Program-made: the position numbers and the translations under genes
The notes under the pieces: generated by a model
The model's input: only the letters and a program-made list of their open reading frames with translations
Databases searched by the model: none
Told to the model about the DNA's origin: nothing
Origin: an uncultured Pirellula sp.
GTDB taxonomy: Bacteria; Planctomycetota; Planctomycetia; Pirellulales; Pirellulaceae
Reading direction: 5' to 3'
Assembly (NCBI GenBank): GCA_903892355.1
Contig: CAITIE010000088.1
Coordinates: forward strand, 1 to 64,000
Length of the DNA: 64,000 bases
In this document: piece by piece, positions 17,534 through 27,132 of the stretch
Position numbering within the stretch: position 1 is the first letter of the stretch
How the letters are laid out: every line of letters starts with the position of its first letter

Positions 17534-18030
17534 TCGACTCTTGACATCGCCTACCGCAAAACACTAAACGCAGACTTCCGCCATGAGAGCCTTGGCGGAC
17601 CGCCAACGCCTCGCGATTTCTCTTCGTGTTACGCACATTCGAAATGGCGAGCTTCGTTGAATGGACCTCGCTCGACAGTCCGGGGAACGTTTTGAACGTC
17701 TTGCATATTTTATGGTCGTTTCATGCCTTTTCAGCAACGATGGATGCGTTAATGTGTCTTCGAAAAGGAACTGCGACATCTCGTTCTTGGTAGTTTGCGA
17801 TCCTCACGTATTGCGCCTCTTATTACCGCTAATGAGGTGATTGAGGTAGGGCTGCGTTCCCTTAGCGATTCCTCGCGTCAATAATTCGTTAGGAAATCTT
17901 TCGCAATCGTTTGACTCACCTTAATCGTAAAGCAGACTTGTTCGTCCACAATGGAGGGCGTCGGCCCTCAACCCAGTAAAAACATTGGATTTCACAACGT
18001 AACGTGTTTTAATATTGCAGAGGTGTTGCG
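17534..18030. other. Intergenic region upstream of the chemotaxis cluster
   Basis: Nearly 500 bases without a supported gene. A 71-codon minus-strand frame (17564-17779) has no recognisable content. The region contains a perfect palindrome at 17592-17606 and a 6-bp hairpin, gagggc/gccctc, at 17954-17969, inside the probable cheY leader. The 3' end is AT-rich (tttaatattg), and an AGAGG ribosome-binding site precedes cheY. The promoter for the che operon presumably lies here. A TTGACT at 17911 lacks a convincing -10 partner. Confidence 0.5.
17592..17606. promoter_or_regulatory. Perfect 15-bp palindrome, possible operator
   Basis: ttggcgg, a single central base and ccgccaa form a dyad with 7-bp arms. 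It is 58 bases after the carbonic anhydrase stop and over 400 bases before cheY. Such a dyad may bind a dimeric regulator or simply be a short stem at the 3' end of the upstream transcript. No T-run follows, so it is not a standard terminator. Confidence 0.3.
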
Positions 18031-18390
18031 ATGAAGATATTGGTTGCTGATGATTCGGGAATCATGCGAAAGATCATCATCCGTTCACTACATTCGATCG
18101 GCATGACGGACGTGGTAGAGGCTGCGAATGGGCGCGAAGCGGTTGAATTATTCAAACTGCATGGACCCGATTTGGTGTTAACCGATTGGAATATGCCCGA
18201 AATGACGGGGCTTGAAGTCGTCCAGGAATTGCGAGGGTTGGGAAGTCAAATCCCGATCATCATGATCACGACCGAAGCGCAGCAACGTCAAGTCATCGCG
18301 GCGATTCAAGCAGGTTGCACGGATTACCTGACCAAGCCGTTCGAAGCAGATTTTCTTCGAGAGAAGCTGGACAAATACATCACGGTTTAG
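18031..18390 (+). CDS. cheY: Chemotaxis response regulator CheY
   Basis: A 119-residue stand-alone receiver. The acidic pair Asp7-Asp8 (VADDSG), phospho-acceptor Asp52 (LTDWNMPEMTG), Thr80 (MITTEA) and Lys102 (LTKPF) are all present. The intact active site and position at the head of a che cluster make CheY, the motor-binding output regulator, the natural call. When phosphorylated by CheA it would change motor behaviour. An AGAGG ribosome-binding site lies eight bases before the ATG. It is first in a seven-gene same-strand series. Confidence 0.95.
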   Translation: MKILVADDSGIMRKIIIRSLHSIGMTDVVEAANGREAVELFKLHGPDLVLTDWNMPEMTGLEVVQELRGLGSQIPIIMITTEAQQRQVIAAIQAGCTDYLTKPFEADFLREKLDKYITV

Positions 18391-18498
18391 TGACGCCGGG
18401 ATTTCTTAGTTTAGCTAACGATATTTGTATTTAACGTGGTAACACGCGTGCTGGCTGAAGGTGCGCGCCGACCCAAACCATAACCTTAGAGATTCAAG

Positions 18499-18999
18499 AT
18501 GACTTCAACCGTTCAAGAGAGCCTCGGCATCAGCAAGGATCGATGGGTGATCGTCGGCCCATTCGTGCAATGCACGCAAGATGTCTTTTCGATGATGCTG
18601 CAGTGGGACGTCTCTCTCGAAGGAGTTGCAGAGAAGGCCGGCTTTCAATCAAAGCATGATTGCAGTGGCTTCATCGGTTTATCCGGTGGAATGAAAGGCT
18701 CAATCGTCGTCAGTGTGGGTCGTGAAGTTGCGTTCGCGGCAGCGGAAGCCTTTACCGGAGTTCGTCCGACATCCATCGACTCCGTCGTAAAGGATCTCGT
18801 CGGAGAACTGACCAACATGATCGCTGGCTCGAGCAAGGATCGGCTTGGATTTGCCGGTATTTCATTGAGTTTGCCCACCGTTGTTGCGGGGAATGAACAT
18901 TCGATCTGGTTTCACACGGGTGCCACCGTCGAGATCCTTCACTTTTCTTCACCGTACGGTCCTTTCTCCGTTGAAGTCGGGATCCGAAACGACTTGTAA
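18499..18999 (+). CDS. cheX: CheX-family CheY-P phosphatase
   Basis: A 166-residue CheC/CheX-type protein. The sequence VKDLVGELTNMIAGSSKDRL (about residues 96-115) holds the single E-x-x-N phosphatase motif (ELTN) that characterises CheX. CheC has two such motifs. CheX dimers dephosphorylate CheY-P and so end the signal. The GFIGLSGGMKGSIVVSVG strand pair is typical of the fold. Placement between cheY and cheA supports the role. No cheZ, cheC or cheD is seen. Confidence 0.87.
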   Translation: MTSTVQESLGISKDRWVIVGPFVQCTQDVFSMMLQWDVSLEGVAEKAGFQSKHDCSGFIGLSGGMKGSIVVSVGREVAFAAAEAFTGVRPTSIDSVVKDLVGELTNMIAGSSKDRLGFAGISLSLPTVVAGNEHSIWFHTGATVEILHFSSPYGPFSVEVGIRNDL

Positions 19000-19062
19000 T
19001 GCGAACATTAATTCGTTTGAAAGACACAGACATAAACCACTTCGTGTGGAACGGATACGAGT

Positions 19063-21882
19063 ATGACGATTCAAGATGATGAATTGCAAAAAGAATTTGT
19101 GATCGAGTCGCTCGAACACCTTGCGTCGGTGGAAACACAGCTCCTCGAGCTCGAGTCGGATGATGATTCCATAGATCTCGATAAGATCAATAACGTTTTT
19201 CGCGCGATCCACTCCATCAAAGGAGTCGCAGGATTTCTGAGTTTAGATACACTCGAAAGTTTAGCGCACCGCGAGGAAGAGGTGCTCAATCGCTTGCGAA
19301 ATCGCGAGTTGCGTCCGACGCATGATGTCATTAACACCCTTCTTAAGGCCACGGATCGACTTAGGTCGTTGCTCGATTCCATCGAATCGTCCAACTCCGA
19401 GGATGTGTCGGATCATATTGACGCTCTCGAGAAGCTACTCGCGGATTCGTCGATTGAAACTTCTGTTTCGGATTCATCCGAGCCCAGCCATGTTGAGCAT
19501 TGCCGCGCCGTGGAAATGGAGCTGGTAACGACGGACGGTCCAATGCCAGAAACATCAGCGCCGCAGGAACCTTCAGCGCCCGAGGCTCCGTCGGAAGCAG
19601 GTCGAAAGAATGCGACCGGATTGCGCGATTTTCTCATCGAGAGTTTCGATCATCTCGAACAGATCGAGGCCTATTTGGTGGCACTTGAAAGCAACCCCGG
19701 AAGCCAAGATGTGCTCAATGCGATCTACCGGGTGTTCCATTCTCTCAAGGGGTCCAGCGACTTTCTCGGGTTCCAACGCACCGCTGCGGTTGCGCATGCA
19801 TCTGAAGGAATCATGAGCGAATTGAGAGCGGGTAGATTGGTTTACAACACGCCAGTCGCTAATTGCATGTTTCAGGTTCTCGATCACCTACGGAAACAGA
19901 TCAGCAGGATCGAGCAATTGCACGGTGAGGGAATCGACGATGTAGAACCGGTTTTGGAGTGCATCCAGGATGTGCTACGGGTTATGGATCACGGTTCTAG
20001 GGTGCCGGTAAAGTTGGACTCGAAACGAACGCCAGCACCCCAGGGTATACCAGCGTCTTTACCACACGCGTTGGAGTCGTCAAAGATTGCAAGCGATTCT
20101 GCGCCAGGAGTTGCTAAACCCAGCACTCCTAAACCGACTCCAGCGAAGCCATCGCCGTCGAACAATCCCGAGGGCGCGGCTCCATCGGCATCGGAAAGTA
20201 CGATTCGAGTCGATGTCTCCCTTCTCGACAAGCTCATGACGCGTGTTGGCGAATTGGTGCTAGCCCGAAACCAAATTTTGCAATTTGCAGGCAAACTAGC
20301 TGACAACGATTTGATCAGCGCCACACAGCGACTCAATCTGATCACCACGGAACTCCAGGAAGGGGTTATGAAAACCCGAATGCAACCGATCGGGAACATT
20401 TGGAGCAAGCTGCCGAGATTGGTCCGGGATCTCGCCGAGACTTGTGGCAAGCGGGTCCGGATCGAGATGCAAGGGAAGGATACCGAGCTCGATAAGACCA
20501 TCATCGAGGCGATCAAAGATCCGCTCACGCATTTGGTTCGAAACACAGTGGATCACGGTATCGAACGCCCGGAAGTACGTGTGGAATGCGATAAGCCCGA
20601 GGAGGGATGCTTGTACCTGCAGGCGTACCATGAAGGGGGACAGGTCAACATCGAAATCTCGGACGATGGTGCCGGGCTGAATCTCGCAAAAATCCGAACT
20701 AAAGCGGTTGAAAAGGGGCTGATCACCCCGGATCAAGCGAGCAAGCTCAGCGATCACGATACTGCTCAGTTGATTTTTCTCCCGGGATTCTCGACCGCTG
20801 ACAAGGTATCGAATGTCTCCGGGCGAGGCGTGGGCATGGATGTGGTGAAAACCAATATCGAGAAAATCGGCGGGACAATCGACCTGCAATCGACCGAAGG
20901 TCTAGGGACCTCCATCAAGATCAAAATCCCCTTGACCCTCGCGATCATCCCAGCCTTGATCATCACGAACAATGGGAACCGATTCGCGATTCCACAAGTC
21001 AATTTGTCGGAGTTGGTTCGCGTCGATACGACGACCTCCGAAACACAAATCGAATGGATTCACGGAACACCCGTGTATCGCTTGCGAGGACAGCTTTTGC
21101 CCTTGGTGTTTTTGCATCAGATACTGGGTAGGTCAGCAGGTGGACAAAACGTGTCCGAGTCGGTCAACATTGTTGTGCTCCGCGTTGATGGTCGGCAATT
21201 TGGACTCGTGGTTGACCGAATCAACGATACGGAGGAGATCGTGGTGAAGCCGATGGGCAAACTGCTGAAGCACATTCCTGTTTTCGCAGGGGCTACGATC
21301 ATGGGAGATGGAAAGGTTGCACTAATCCTGGACGTGTTGGGGTTGGCATCGAAGTCGACCATTGTTTCTAAAGATGCGAACCGAACGGGATATCATTCGT
21401 CAGCGAACGCTGCGAACGCGAAGATCACTCCTACACGGCAGATGGTTATTTGTTCCAGCGAGGACCGACGATTGGCACTGCCGATCTCGCAAGTTGCCCG
21501 ATTGGAGAAGATCCCAGTCAAGGAAATCGAACATACCGATAATCGGGAAGTGGTGCAGTATCGAAACAGTATTCTGCCGTTGATCCGATTATGCGAGTCC
21601 CTTGGGATCCGCGACACCACCCCATCGAGTGATGGATTGATGGATGTCATCATCTATGAAGAAAACTCCCGAACCTATGGTTTGGTGGTTCATCGAATCG
21701 TAGACATTGTCGATGCGACCATCGACGAATTGCAACCCTGTAATCACAAGGCATTGCTAGGCTCTACGGTTATCCATGGGCACGTCACTGAGGTTGTCAA
21801 CTTGCCCGCAATTATCCAAAGGGAGTTCCTAGGAATCATGCCGAATGCATCGGAAGGCGAACAGAGGAGTTGCCCAGAATGA
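19063..21882 (+). CDS. cheA: Chemotaxis histidine kinase CheA with two Hpt and two CheW domains
   Basis: A 939-residue cytosolic kinase. The first Hpt domain (about residues 1-125) has phospho-acceptor His50 in FRAIHSIKG. A second Hpt (about 185-310) has His226 in VFHSLKG. A Pro/Ser/Ala-rich linker (310-380) leads to the dimerisation domain (VDVSLLDKLMTRVGELVLAR), then the ATP-binding domain with HLVRNTVDHGIE, ISDDGAGL and GRGVGMDVVK. The C-terminus contains one CheW-like domain (about 620-770) and a second one (about 790-930, starting RQMVICSSEDRRLALP). Standard CheA has one Hpt and one CheW domain. The protein would autophosphorylate under receptor control and pass phosphate to CheY and CheB. 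Its stop overlaps the cheW start in an ATGA. Confidence 0.96.
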   Translation: MTIQDDELQKEFVIESLEHLASVETQLLELESDDDSIDLDKINNVFRAIHSIKGVAGFLSLDTLESLAHREEEVLNRLRNRELRPTHDVINTLLKATDRLRSLLDSIESSNSEDVSDHIDALEKLLADSSIETSVSDSSEPSHVEHCRAVEMELVTTDGPMPETSAPQEPSAPEAPSEAGRKNATGLRDFLIESFDHLEQIEAYLVALESNPGSQDVLNAIYRVFHSLKGSSDFLGFQRTAAVAHASEGIMSELRAGRLVYNTPVANCMFQVLDHLRKQISRIEQLHGEGIDDVEPVLECIQDVLRVMDHGSRVPVKLDSKRTPAPQGIPASLPHALESSKIASDSAPGVAKPSTPKPTPAKPSPSNNPEGAAPSASESTIRVDVSLLDKLMTRVGELVLARNQILQFAGKLADNDLISATQRLNLITTELQEGVMKTRMQPIGNIWSKLPRLVRDLAETCGKRVRIEMQGKDTELDKTIIEAIKDPLTHLVRNTVDHGIERPEVRVECDKPEEGCLYLQAYHEGGQVNIEISDDGAGLNLAKIRTKAVEKGLITPDQASKLSDHDTAQLIFLPGFSTADKVSNVSGRGVGMDVVKTNIEKIGGTIDLQSTEGLGTSIKIKIPLTLAIIPALIITNNGNRFAIPQVNLSELVRVDTTTSETQIEWIHGTPVYRLRGQLLPLVFLHQILGRSAGGQNVSESVNIVVLRVDGRQFGLVVDRINDTEEIVVKPMGKLLKHIPVFAGATIMGDGKVALILDVLGLASKSTIVSKDANRTGYHSSANAANAKITPTRQMVICSSEDRRLALPISQVARLEKIPVKEIEHTDNREVVQYRNSILPLIRLCESLGIRDTTPSSDGLMDVIIYEENSRTYGLVVHRIVDIVDATIDELQPCNHKALLGSTVIHGHVTEVVNLPAIIQREFLGIMPNASEGEQRSCPE

Positions 21883-22319
21883 ACGACGAAACGCGATTGT
21901 GCACATTCTTCTTAGACCAGCAAATGTACGGAATTGACGTCCGTTCTGTTCAAGAAGTGATTCGTTACCAAGAGATGACCGAGGTTCCACTCGCGCCGGA
22001 ATCAGTGGTGGGATTGATCAACCTTCGAGGGCAAATCGTTACAGCGATCGACCTGAGGAAGCGGCTCAAACTGCCACAGCGCGGGGGGGATGCACTTCCG
22101 ATGAATGTGGTGATTCATGGAGAAGATGGTGCGATCAGTCTCTTGGTGGACCAGATTGGCGATGTGCAGTCCATCCTCCCGGAGAATTACGAGAGCCCAC
22201 CAGACACGATGAGTTCATCGTCGAGGGAATTAATACGAGGGACATACAAACTCAAGGATCGCTTATTACTGGTTTTGAACACGGAAAAAACGACGCGCTT
22301 CTCGGATGGGAGCGACTAG
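21879..22319 (+). CDS. cheW: Chemotaxis coupling protein CheW
   Basis: A 146-residue single CheW domain that links receptor and CheA in the signalling array. Motifs are LCTFFLDQQMYGIDVRSVQE near the N-terminus and PESVVGLINLRGQIVTAIDL at about residue 43, which is the receptor- and CheA-contact region. ISLLVDQIGDVQSI follows. I start at ATG 21879, whose ATGA overlaps the cheA stop and implies coupled translation. A frame starting three codons earlier is less likely. The length is normal. Confidence 0.95.
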   Translation: MNDETRLCTFFLDQQMYGIDVRSVQEVIRYQEMTEVPLAPESVVGLINLRGQIVTAIDLRKRLKLPQRGGDALPMNVVIHGEDGAISLLVDQIGDVQSILPENYESPPDTMSSSSRELIRGTYKLKDRLLLVLNTEKTTRFSDGSD

Positions 22320-22419
22320 CAATCGACAGTAGAAGTCGTCCCATCCCTTAGTACTCGAACTATCCAACCCCAACAATCTCAATCAACTTCCAATAGCTCA
22401 ATCATTTAGGAACGATACC

Positions 22420-24927
22420 ATGGCAAATGCAACCAGCCCTCGCAGCAAAACATCGGCTTCTCGAAAGAATCCGGAACCGCAGAAACTCAATGGAAAGCCT
22501 CGCAGCGCGAAGCGATCCTCGCCGAGCTATGAAGATCAATGGAATGCGGTGAGCCTTCTGCAATTGACCGCTGAGTTTGATCTGGACGGCACTTTGCTCG
22601 AAGCGAACAACAAGTTCTGCCAAGTATTTGGATACACGCAGCAACAGTTGCAAAATACTAACCATGATTTATTCATCCGTGAGAAGGATCGCGACGAAAC
22701 CAACAAGCTATGGCAAGCGATGCTGTTGGGACAATCCCAGTCGGGGGAGTACCAACGCGTGGGTGTCGACGGTAAAGAAGTTTGGCTTCAAGCCGTCTAC
22801 GCAGTGATCTGCGACGCGAGGAATAAGCCAGAGCGAATTGTCTTGATCGCGACAGATGTATCCGACCGGAAATTGATGCAAGCTGAACTCGACGATCTTC
22901 GTGTTCGCTCGCAAGTTATCAACATGACCAGTATCGTTTCCGAAGCTGATCTGCGAGGGGATATCCTTTCTATCAACGAGAAGTTTGTTGAAATCTCGAA
23001 GTACTCGCGGGAGGAATTGCTCGGAAAACCTCATAACACAACCCGTCACCCCGACATGTCCAAGGAGGTGTTCAAGGAGATGTGGGCGACCATTGGTCGA
23101 GGCAAGCCATTCCGAGGCATCATCAAGAACCGAGCAAAAGACGGAACTCCTTATTACGTCGATGCTGTGATCGCACCGGTGATGGGACCTAATGGAAAAC
23201 CGGTGAAGTATATCGGGATCCGTTACGACATCACTGCCGCCGAGATTGAGAGGCAAAACGCCAAGGGAATCCTGAACGCAGTCGATCGCGCCTTTGCATT
23301 TATGGAAATCAGCACAACCGGCGACGTTATTTCAGTGAACGAAAACTTCCAAAAGGTTCTCTCCTACCGCGAAGATGAACTCATCGGAAAGAATCTTCGC
23401 AGCCTCTTCGAGACCGAGTATGCGAACTCGCAAGCGTACGCTTCGTTCTGGAAGGAATTAAGCAATGGTCAAACCCAATCTGGAATCTTTACTTACATTA
23501 GCAAGGATGGCCGAGAAGTTTGGGTCCAATCGGTTTTCGCTGCTGTCACCGACGAGATGGGGCGGATCGCGAAATTTGTGAACATTTGTACCGATGTCAC
23601 CGGCGAGAAACTTCGGATCGCTGATTTCGAAGGGCAAATGGAAGCGGTCGGAAAATCGCAGGCCGTTATCGAGTACAGCTTGGATGGGAAAGTTCTGAAA
23701 GCGAATAACAACTATTTGAAAACTCTCGGCTATTCCTTCGAAGAGATCAAGGGACGTCATCACAGCATGTTCGTCACCGAAGCTGAGGCGCAAAGCCCGC
23801 AGTATCGTGAGCTCTGGGCCAAGCTCAACCGGGGTGAGTTTGAAGGTAATGATTACAAGCGTGTCGGGAAGGGTGGCAAGGATGTCTTCGTTCAATCCTC
23901 GTTCAACCCAATCTTTGATTTGAAAGGGAAGCCGTTCAAGGTTGTCGAATATGCGACGGACGTAACTCTCACGGTGTCGACCCGAAATGAGATGCGAGCT
24001 AAAGTGGACTACTTGCTCGAACTCGCTTCGAATGGAGATCTTACTCAAGAAATCACGGCTACCGGTGATGATGCCATCAGCCAAATCTGCCGCGGACTCG
24101 GTAACTTCTTTAGCGATTTGCGGAACACAATCTCCTCGATGGCAGATAACGCATCGGCATTGTCTGGTGCGTCGGAACAACTCTCTACTGTCAGCAACCA
24201 AATGTCGTTGAACGCGGAGGAAACTTCGACACAAGCGACCATTTCCTCAGCAGCTGCCGAGCAAATCAGTCAAAACGTTCAGACGGTTTCTACCGGGGTG
24301 GATGAATTGAACTCGGCAATCCGTGAAATCGCACTCAATGCAACGGAGTCCGCAAAGGTGTCTCAACAAGCAGTCTTGATCGCTAACAATACCAACAGCA
24401 CCATCGAGAAGCTCGGAGCGAGCAGCACTGAGATCGGTAAAGTTGTCAAGGTGATCACGTCGATCGCGGAGCAAACCAATCTTTTGGCCCTCAATGCCAC
24501 CATCGAAGCCGCACGGGCTGGAGAGGCGGGCAAGGGATTCGCCGTCGTTGCAAACGAGGTCAAAGAGCTCGCCAAGGAAACCGCGAAAGCGACGGAAGAT
24601 ATCAGTCGAAAGATCGAAACCATTCAGAGCGATACCAAAGGCGCTGTCGATGCGATTCGTCAGATCAGCGATGTCATCAATCAAATTAATGATATTTCGA
24701 ATACGATCGCAAGTGCGGTTGAGGAACAGACCGCGACGGCTAATGAGATGGGACGCAACGTGTTCGAAGCCGCTAAAGGCACGGGAGAAATCGCGAAGAA
24801 TATCGCTAGTGTCGCCTCTACGGCCGAAAGTACGACGCACGGAGCTAACAATACCAAGCAAGCTGCCGCGGAGTTGGCGCGAATGGCGACTGAGTTGCAT
24901 CAGTTGGTTTCTCGATTCAAGTACTAA
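22420..24927 (+). CDS. Soluble methyl-accepting chemotaxis protein with four PAS domains
   Basis: An 835-residue receptor without any transmembrane segment, so it should sit in the cytoplasm. After a Lys/Ser-rich tail of about 45 residues, four PAS units follow in tandem (roughly 50-165, 165-285, 285-405 and 405-525). Unit 2 ([18 protein letters not shown], then [15 protein letters not shown]) strongly resembles the FAD-binding PAS of the aerotaxis receptor Aer. Units 1, 3 and 4 share the pattern [12 protein letters not shown]. The signalling domain has the canonical tip [20 protein letters not shown] followed by [15 protein letters not shown]. Position in the cluster makes it the local CheA input. 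An internal redox, oxygen or small-molecule stimulus is inferred; the ligand is unknown. Confidence 0.95.
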   Translation: MANATSPRSKTSASRKNPEPQKLNGKPRSAKRSSPSYEDQWNAVSLLQLTAEFDLDGTLLEANNKFCQVFGYTQQQLQNTNHDLFIREKDRDETNKLWQAMLLGQSQSGEYQRVGVDGKEVWLQAVYAVICDARNKPERIVLIATDVSDRKLMQAELDDLRVRSQVINMTSIVSEADLRGDILSINEKFVEISKYSREELLGKPHNTTRHPDMSKEVFKEMWATIGRGKPFRGIIKNRAKDGTPYYVDAVIAPVMGPNGKPVKYIGIRYDITAAEIERQNAKGILNAVDRAFAFMEISTTGDVISVNENFQKVLSYREDELIGKNLRSLFETEYANSQAYASFWKELSNGQTQSGIFTYISKDGREVWVQSVFAAVTDEMGRIAKFVNICTDVTGEKLRIADFEGQMEAVGKSQAVIEYSLDGKVLKANNNYLKTLGYSFEEIKGRHHSMFVTEAEAQSPQYRELWAKLNRGEFEGNDYKRVGKGGKDVFVQSSFNPIFDLKGKPFKVVEYATDVTLTVSTRNEMRAKVDYLLELASNGDLTQEITATGDDAISQICRGLGNFFSDLRNTISSMADNASALSGASEQLSTVSNQMSLNAEETSTQATISSAAAEQISQNVQTVSTGVDELNSAIREIALNATESAKVSQQAVLIANNTNSTIEKLGASSTEIGKVVKVITSIAEQTNLLALNATIEAARAGEAGKGFAVVANEVKELAKETAKATEDISRKIETIQSDTKGAVDAIRQISDVINQINDISNTIASAVEEQTATANEMGRNVFEAAKGTGEIAKNIASVASTAESTTHGANNTKQAAAELARMATELHQLVSRFKY

Positions 24928-25044
24928 TCGCTGATTTGCCATGGATCGGTTACCGCAAGGACTGTCTGGGTGGTTTCCTTGCCATCCAGGCAGTCGTGCT
25001 TACTAGATCGAGTTGACTTGACGTTAGGAAGTGGTAGGTGTGGC

Positions 25045-26163
25045 ATGGCAAGAATACGTGCATTGGTCGTCGATGACTCAACAGTCGTTCGACGAATGCT
25101 TACAGAGATCATCAGTGACAGTGATGATTTCGAGGTCGCAGGAACCGCGGCCAATGGCAAAATCGCTCTGGCAAAAATCCCTCAGTTGCTTCCTGATGTT
25201 GTCACGCTAGACATGGAGATGCCTGAGATGGGAGGACTGGAAACGATCAAGGAGATCCGGAGATCGTATCCTACGCTTCCAATTGTTCTATTCAGCGCGT
25301 TTGTAGCGAGCGAAGGAAAAGAGACACGCAATGCCATCAGTTGCGGTGCGAACGATTTTGTGACCAAGCCAACGAAGGCTGGTAGTCCCGAACATGCGAA
25401 AGTATTGGTTCGCAATGAACTGCTTCCGAAGTTGCGCAAGCTTCATCGGCAGGTGCGAAACAATCATGGAACCGATCGGGCACCATTGCAAACCGCATCC
25501 GTATTGTCACCGGCAGCAACGATTCCCCCGGTTCGACCTGCACAGCCGATTGCACCTCGGAAGAAAGCGATTTCTCCTATCGAAATGATCGCGATCGGAG
25601 TGTCTACCGGAGGGCCGAACGCATTGAGTCACGTTCTGTCAAAACTCGATCGCGATCTGCCAGTTCCAATTGTCATCGTACAGCATATGCCGCCAGTGTT
25701 CACCAAACACTTGGCCGATCGACTGTCCAATACATCTCCCTTATTAGTCCGAGAGGGGGCCTCAGGCGTCGAACTGAATCCCGGAGAGGTATGGATAGCA
25801 CCAGGTGATTATCACATGACTGTCCAGAAGAGCGGAAACAGTTTTTATCTCAACACGAATCAAGGTCCTCCGGAGAACTCGTGTCGACCAGCGGTGGATG
25901 TCCTGTTCCGCTCCGTTGCTGAGTGCTGCGGGTCCGGGGCGTTGGGATGTGTACTTACAGGGATGGGACAAGACGGCTTGCGAGGCGCCGAGGTTCTTCG
26001 GAATGCAGGCGCGTACGTGATTGCCCAAGACGAAGCTTCGTCTGTTGTTTGGGGAATGCCACGTGCCGTAGTGCATGCTGGATTGGCTGATGAAATTCTT
26101 CCTCTCGATCGAGTCGCTGAGGAAATCGCGTTGCAGGTGAGCCGCTCGAGGGCTCGATCCTGA
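25045..26163 (+). CDS. cheB: Chemotaxis protein-glutamate methylesterase CheB
   Basis: A 372-residue adaptation enzyme that removes methyl groups from receptor glutamates and deamidates glutamines. The receiver domain (about 1-125) has LVVDDS and phospho-Asp in VTLDMEMPEMGG. The methylesterase domain (about 185-370) has catalytic Ser in IGVSTGGPNA, His in VQHMPPVFTKHLADRL and Asp in LTGMGQDGLRGAE. I choose ATG 25045 because MARIRALVVDDS is the natural receiver start and a purine-rich aggaagtggtaggtg precedes it. The frame open 75 bases upstream is not conserved. It lies 118 bases after the receptor gene. Confidence 0.95.
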   Translation: MARIRALVVDDSTVVRRMLTEIISDSDDFEVAGTAANGKIALAKIPQLLPDVVTLDMEMPEMGGLETIKEIRRSYPTLPIVLFSAFVASEGKETRNAISCGANDFVTKPTKAGSPEHAKVLVRNELLPKLRKLHRQVRNNHGTDRAPLQTASVLSPAATIPPVRPAQPIAPRKKAISPIEMIAIGVSTGGPNALSHVLSKLDRDLPVPIVIVQHMPPVFTKHLADRLSNTSPLLVREGASGVELNPGEVWIAPGDYHMTVQKSGNSFYLNTNQGPPENSCRPAVDVLFRSVAECCGSGALGCVLTGMGQDGLRGAEVLRNAGAYVIAQDEASSVVWGMPRAVVHAGLADEILPLDRVAEEIALQVSRSRARS

Positions 26164-26250
26164 TGTCAGGTGATTGCGTTGGAATGCGAACGGGCTACTT
26201 TGCTGCGTTGGCAACTACTCCTTCCGTTTTTCGTTTCTCGGAGATGAAGT

Positions 26251-27108
26251 ATGAATAGCGTCGCCACTACCACCTCTCTTCGTTCCACCGACTTCGATTT
26301 CGTATCGTCGTTGATCCGAAGTCAGAGTGCCATCGTGCTAAACCGAGATAAGGAATATCTGGTTGAGTCACGCCTAATGCCAGTGGCCAGAGCGCATGGA
26401 TTTGAATCAGTGACGCACTTGATTTGCCACCTCCGAGCAAGGCCCCAAAAGCACATTACGGACAAAGTCGTCGATGCGATGACCGTGAATGAAACGAGTT
26501 TTTTTCGGGATCAGAGCCCTTTTGATGCTCTGCGTTTGCACTTAATACCAGAGCTATTAAAGACAAAAACAGCCGATAAAACACTCTCGATTTGGTCCAA
26601 CGCCTGTTCGAGCGGGCAAGAGATCTATTCCATTGCCATGTTGTTGCTGGAAAATTTCCCGCAATTGAAAACATGGAAACTGCGTTTGTTGGCGACAGAC
26701 TTATCCGATCAGATGCTGGCTCGGGCCAGACGCGGGTGCTTCAATTCAACCGAGGTATCCCGAGGCTTGCCGAAGGAATTGCTGACTAAGTATTTTAAAC
26801 AACAAGGCGATGTTTGGCAGATCTCGGATATTTTGCGGGGAATGGTTGAGTTTCGCAAAGTGAACTTGATCGAGCCCTGGCTTCCATCGCTCCAAAAAAT
26901 GGACATCATTTTCCTTAGGAACGTGCTGATCTACTTTGATACGGAAACGAAAGCTCAGGTCCTTACGAAAGTTCGCGGGTCCCTCAGCGACAACGGATTC
27001 CTTTTCCTGGGGAACGCGGAAACGATTCTCAACTTAAAAGCGCCGTTCCGGCGAGAGATTATTTCAAATTCGACGGTGTATCGAGCTGCTCCGATCGTTA
27101 AGGATTAG
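26251..27108 (+). CDS. cheR: Chemotaxis protein methyltransferase CheR
   Basis: A 285-residue SAM-dependent enzyme that methylates receptor glutamates. The N-terminal helical domain is followed by the hallmark VNETSFFRD (about residue 80), SIWSNACSSGQEIYSIAM (SAM-binding, about 113), LLATDLSDQML and IIFLRNVLIYFD. C-terminal FLFLGNAET completes the catalytic domain. There is no TPR extension and no receptor-tethering element beyond the core. It is the last gene of the che series. No flagellar gene follows in the window. Confidence 0.96.
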   Translation: MNSVATTTSLRSTDFDFVSSLIRSQSAIVLNRDKEYLVESRLMPVARAHGFESVTHLICHLRARPQKHITDKVVDAMTVNETSFFRDQSPFDALRLHLIPELLKTKTADKTLSIWSNACSSGQEIYSIAMLLLENFPQLKTWKLRLLATDLSDQMLARARRGCFNSTEVSRGLPKELLTKYFKQQGDVWQISDILRGMVEFRKVNLIEPWLPSLQKMDIIFLRNVLIYFDTETKAQVLTKVRGSLSDNGFLFLGNAETILNLKAPFRREIISNSTVYRAAPIVKD

Positions 27109-27132
27109 CGGGGTTTTGATGGATGTGACTTC

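Noticed and set aside
17564-17779. 71-codon minus-strand frame upstream of cheY
   Set aside because: No homology-like motifs and lies opposite the likely operon leader; composition is typical of non-coding sequence.
17911-17939. TTGACT as the -35 box of a che promoter
   Set aside because: The -10 position 17 bases on reads agactt, which does not match a promoter consensus.
17954-17969. gagggc/gccctc hairpin upstream of cheY considered as a terminator or riboswitch
   Set aside because: Only a 6-bp stem with a four-base loop and no T-run on either strand; too little to call a regulatory RNA.
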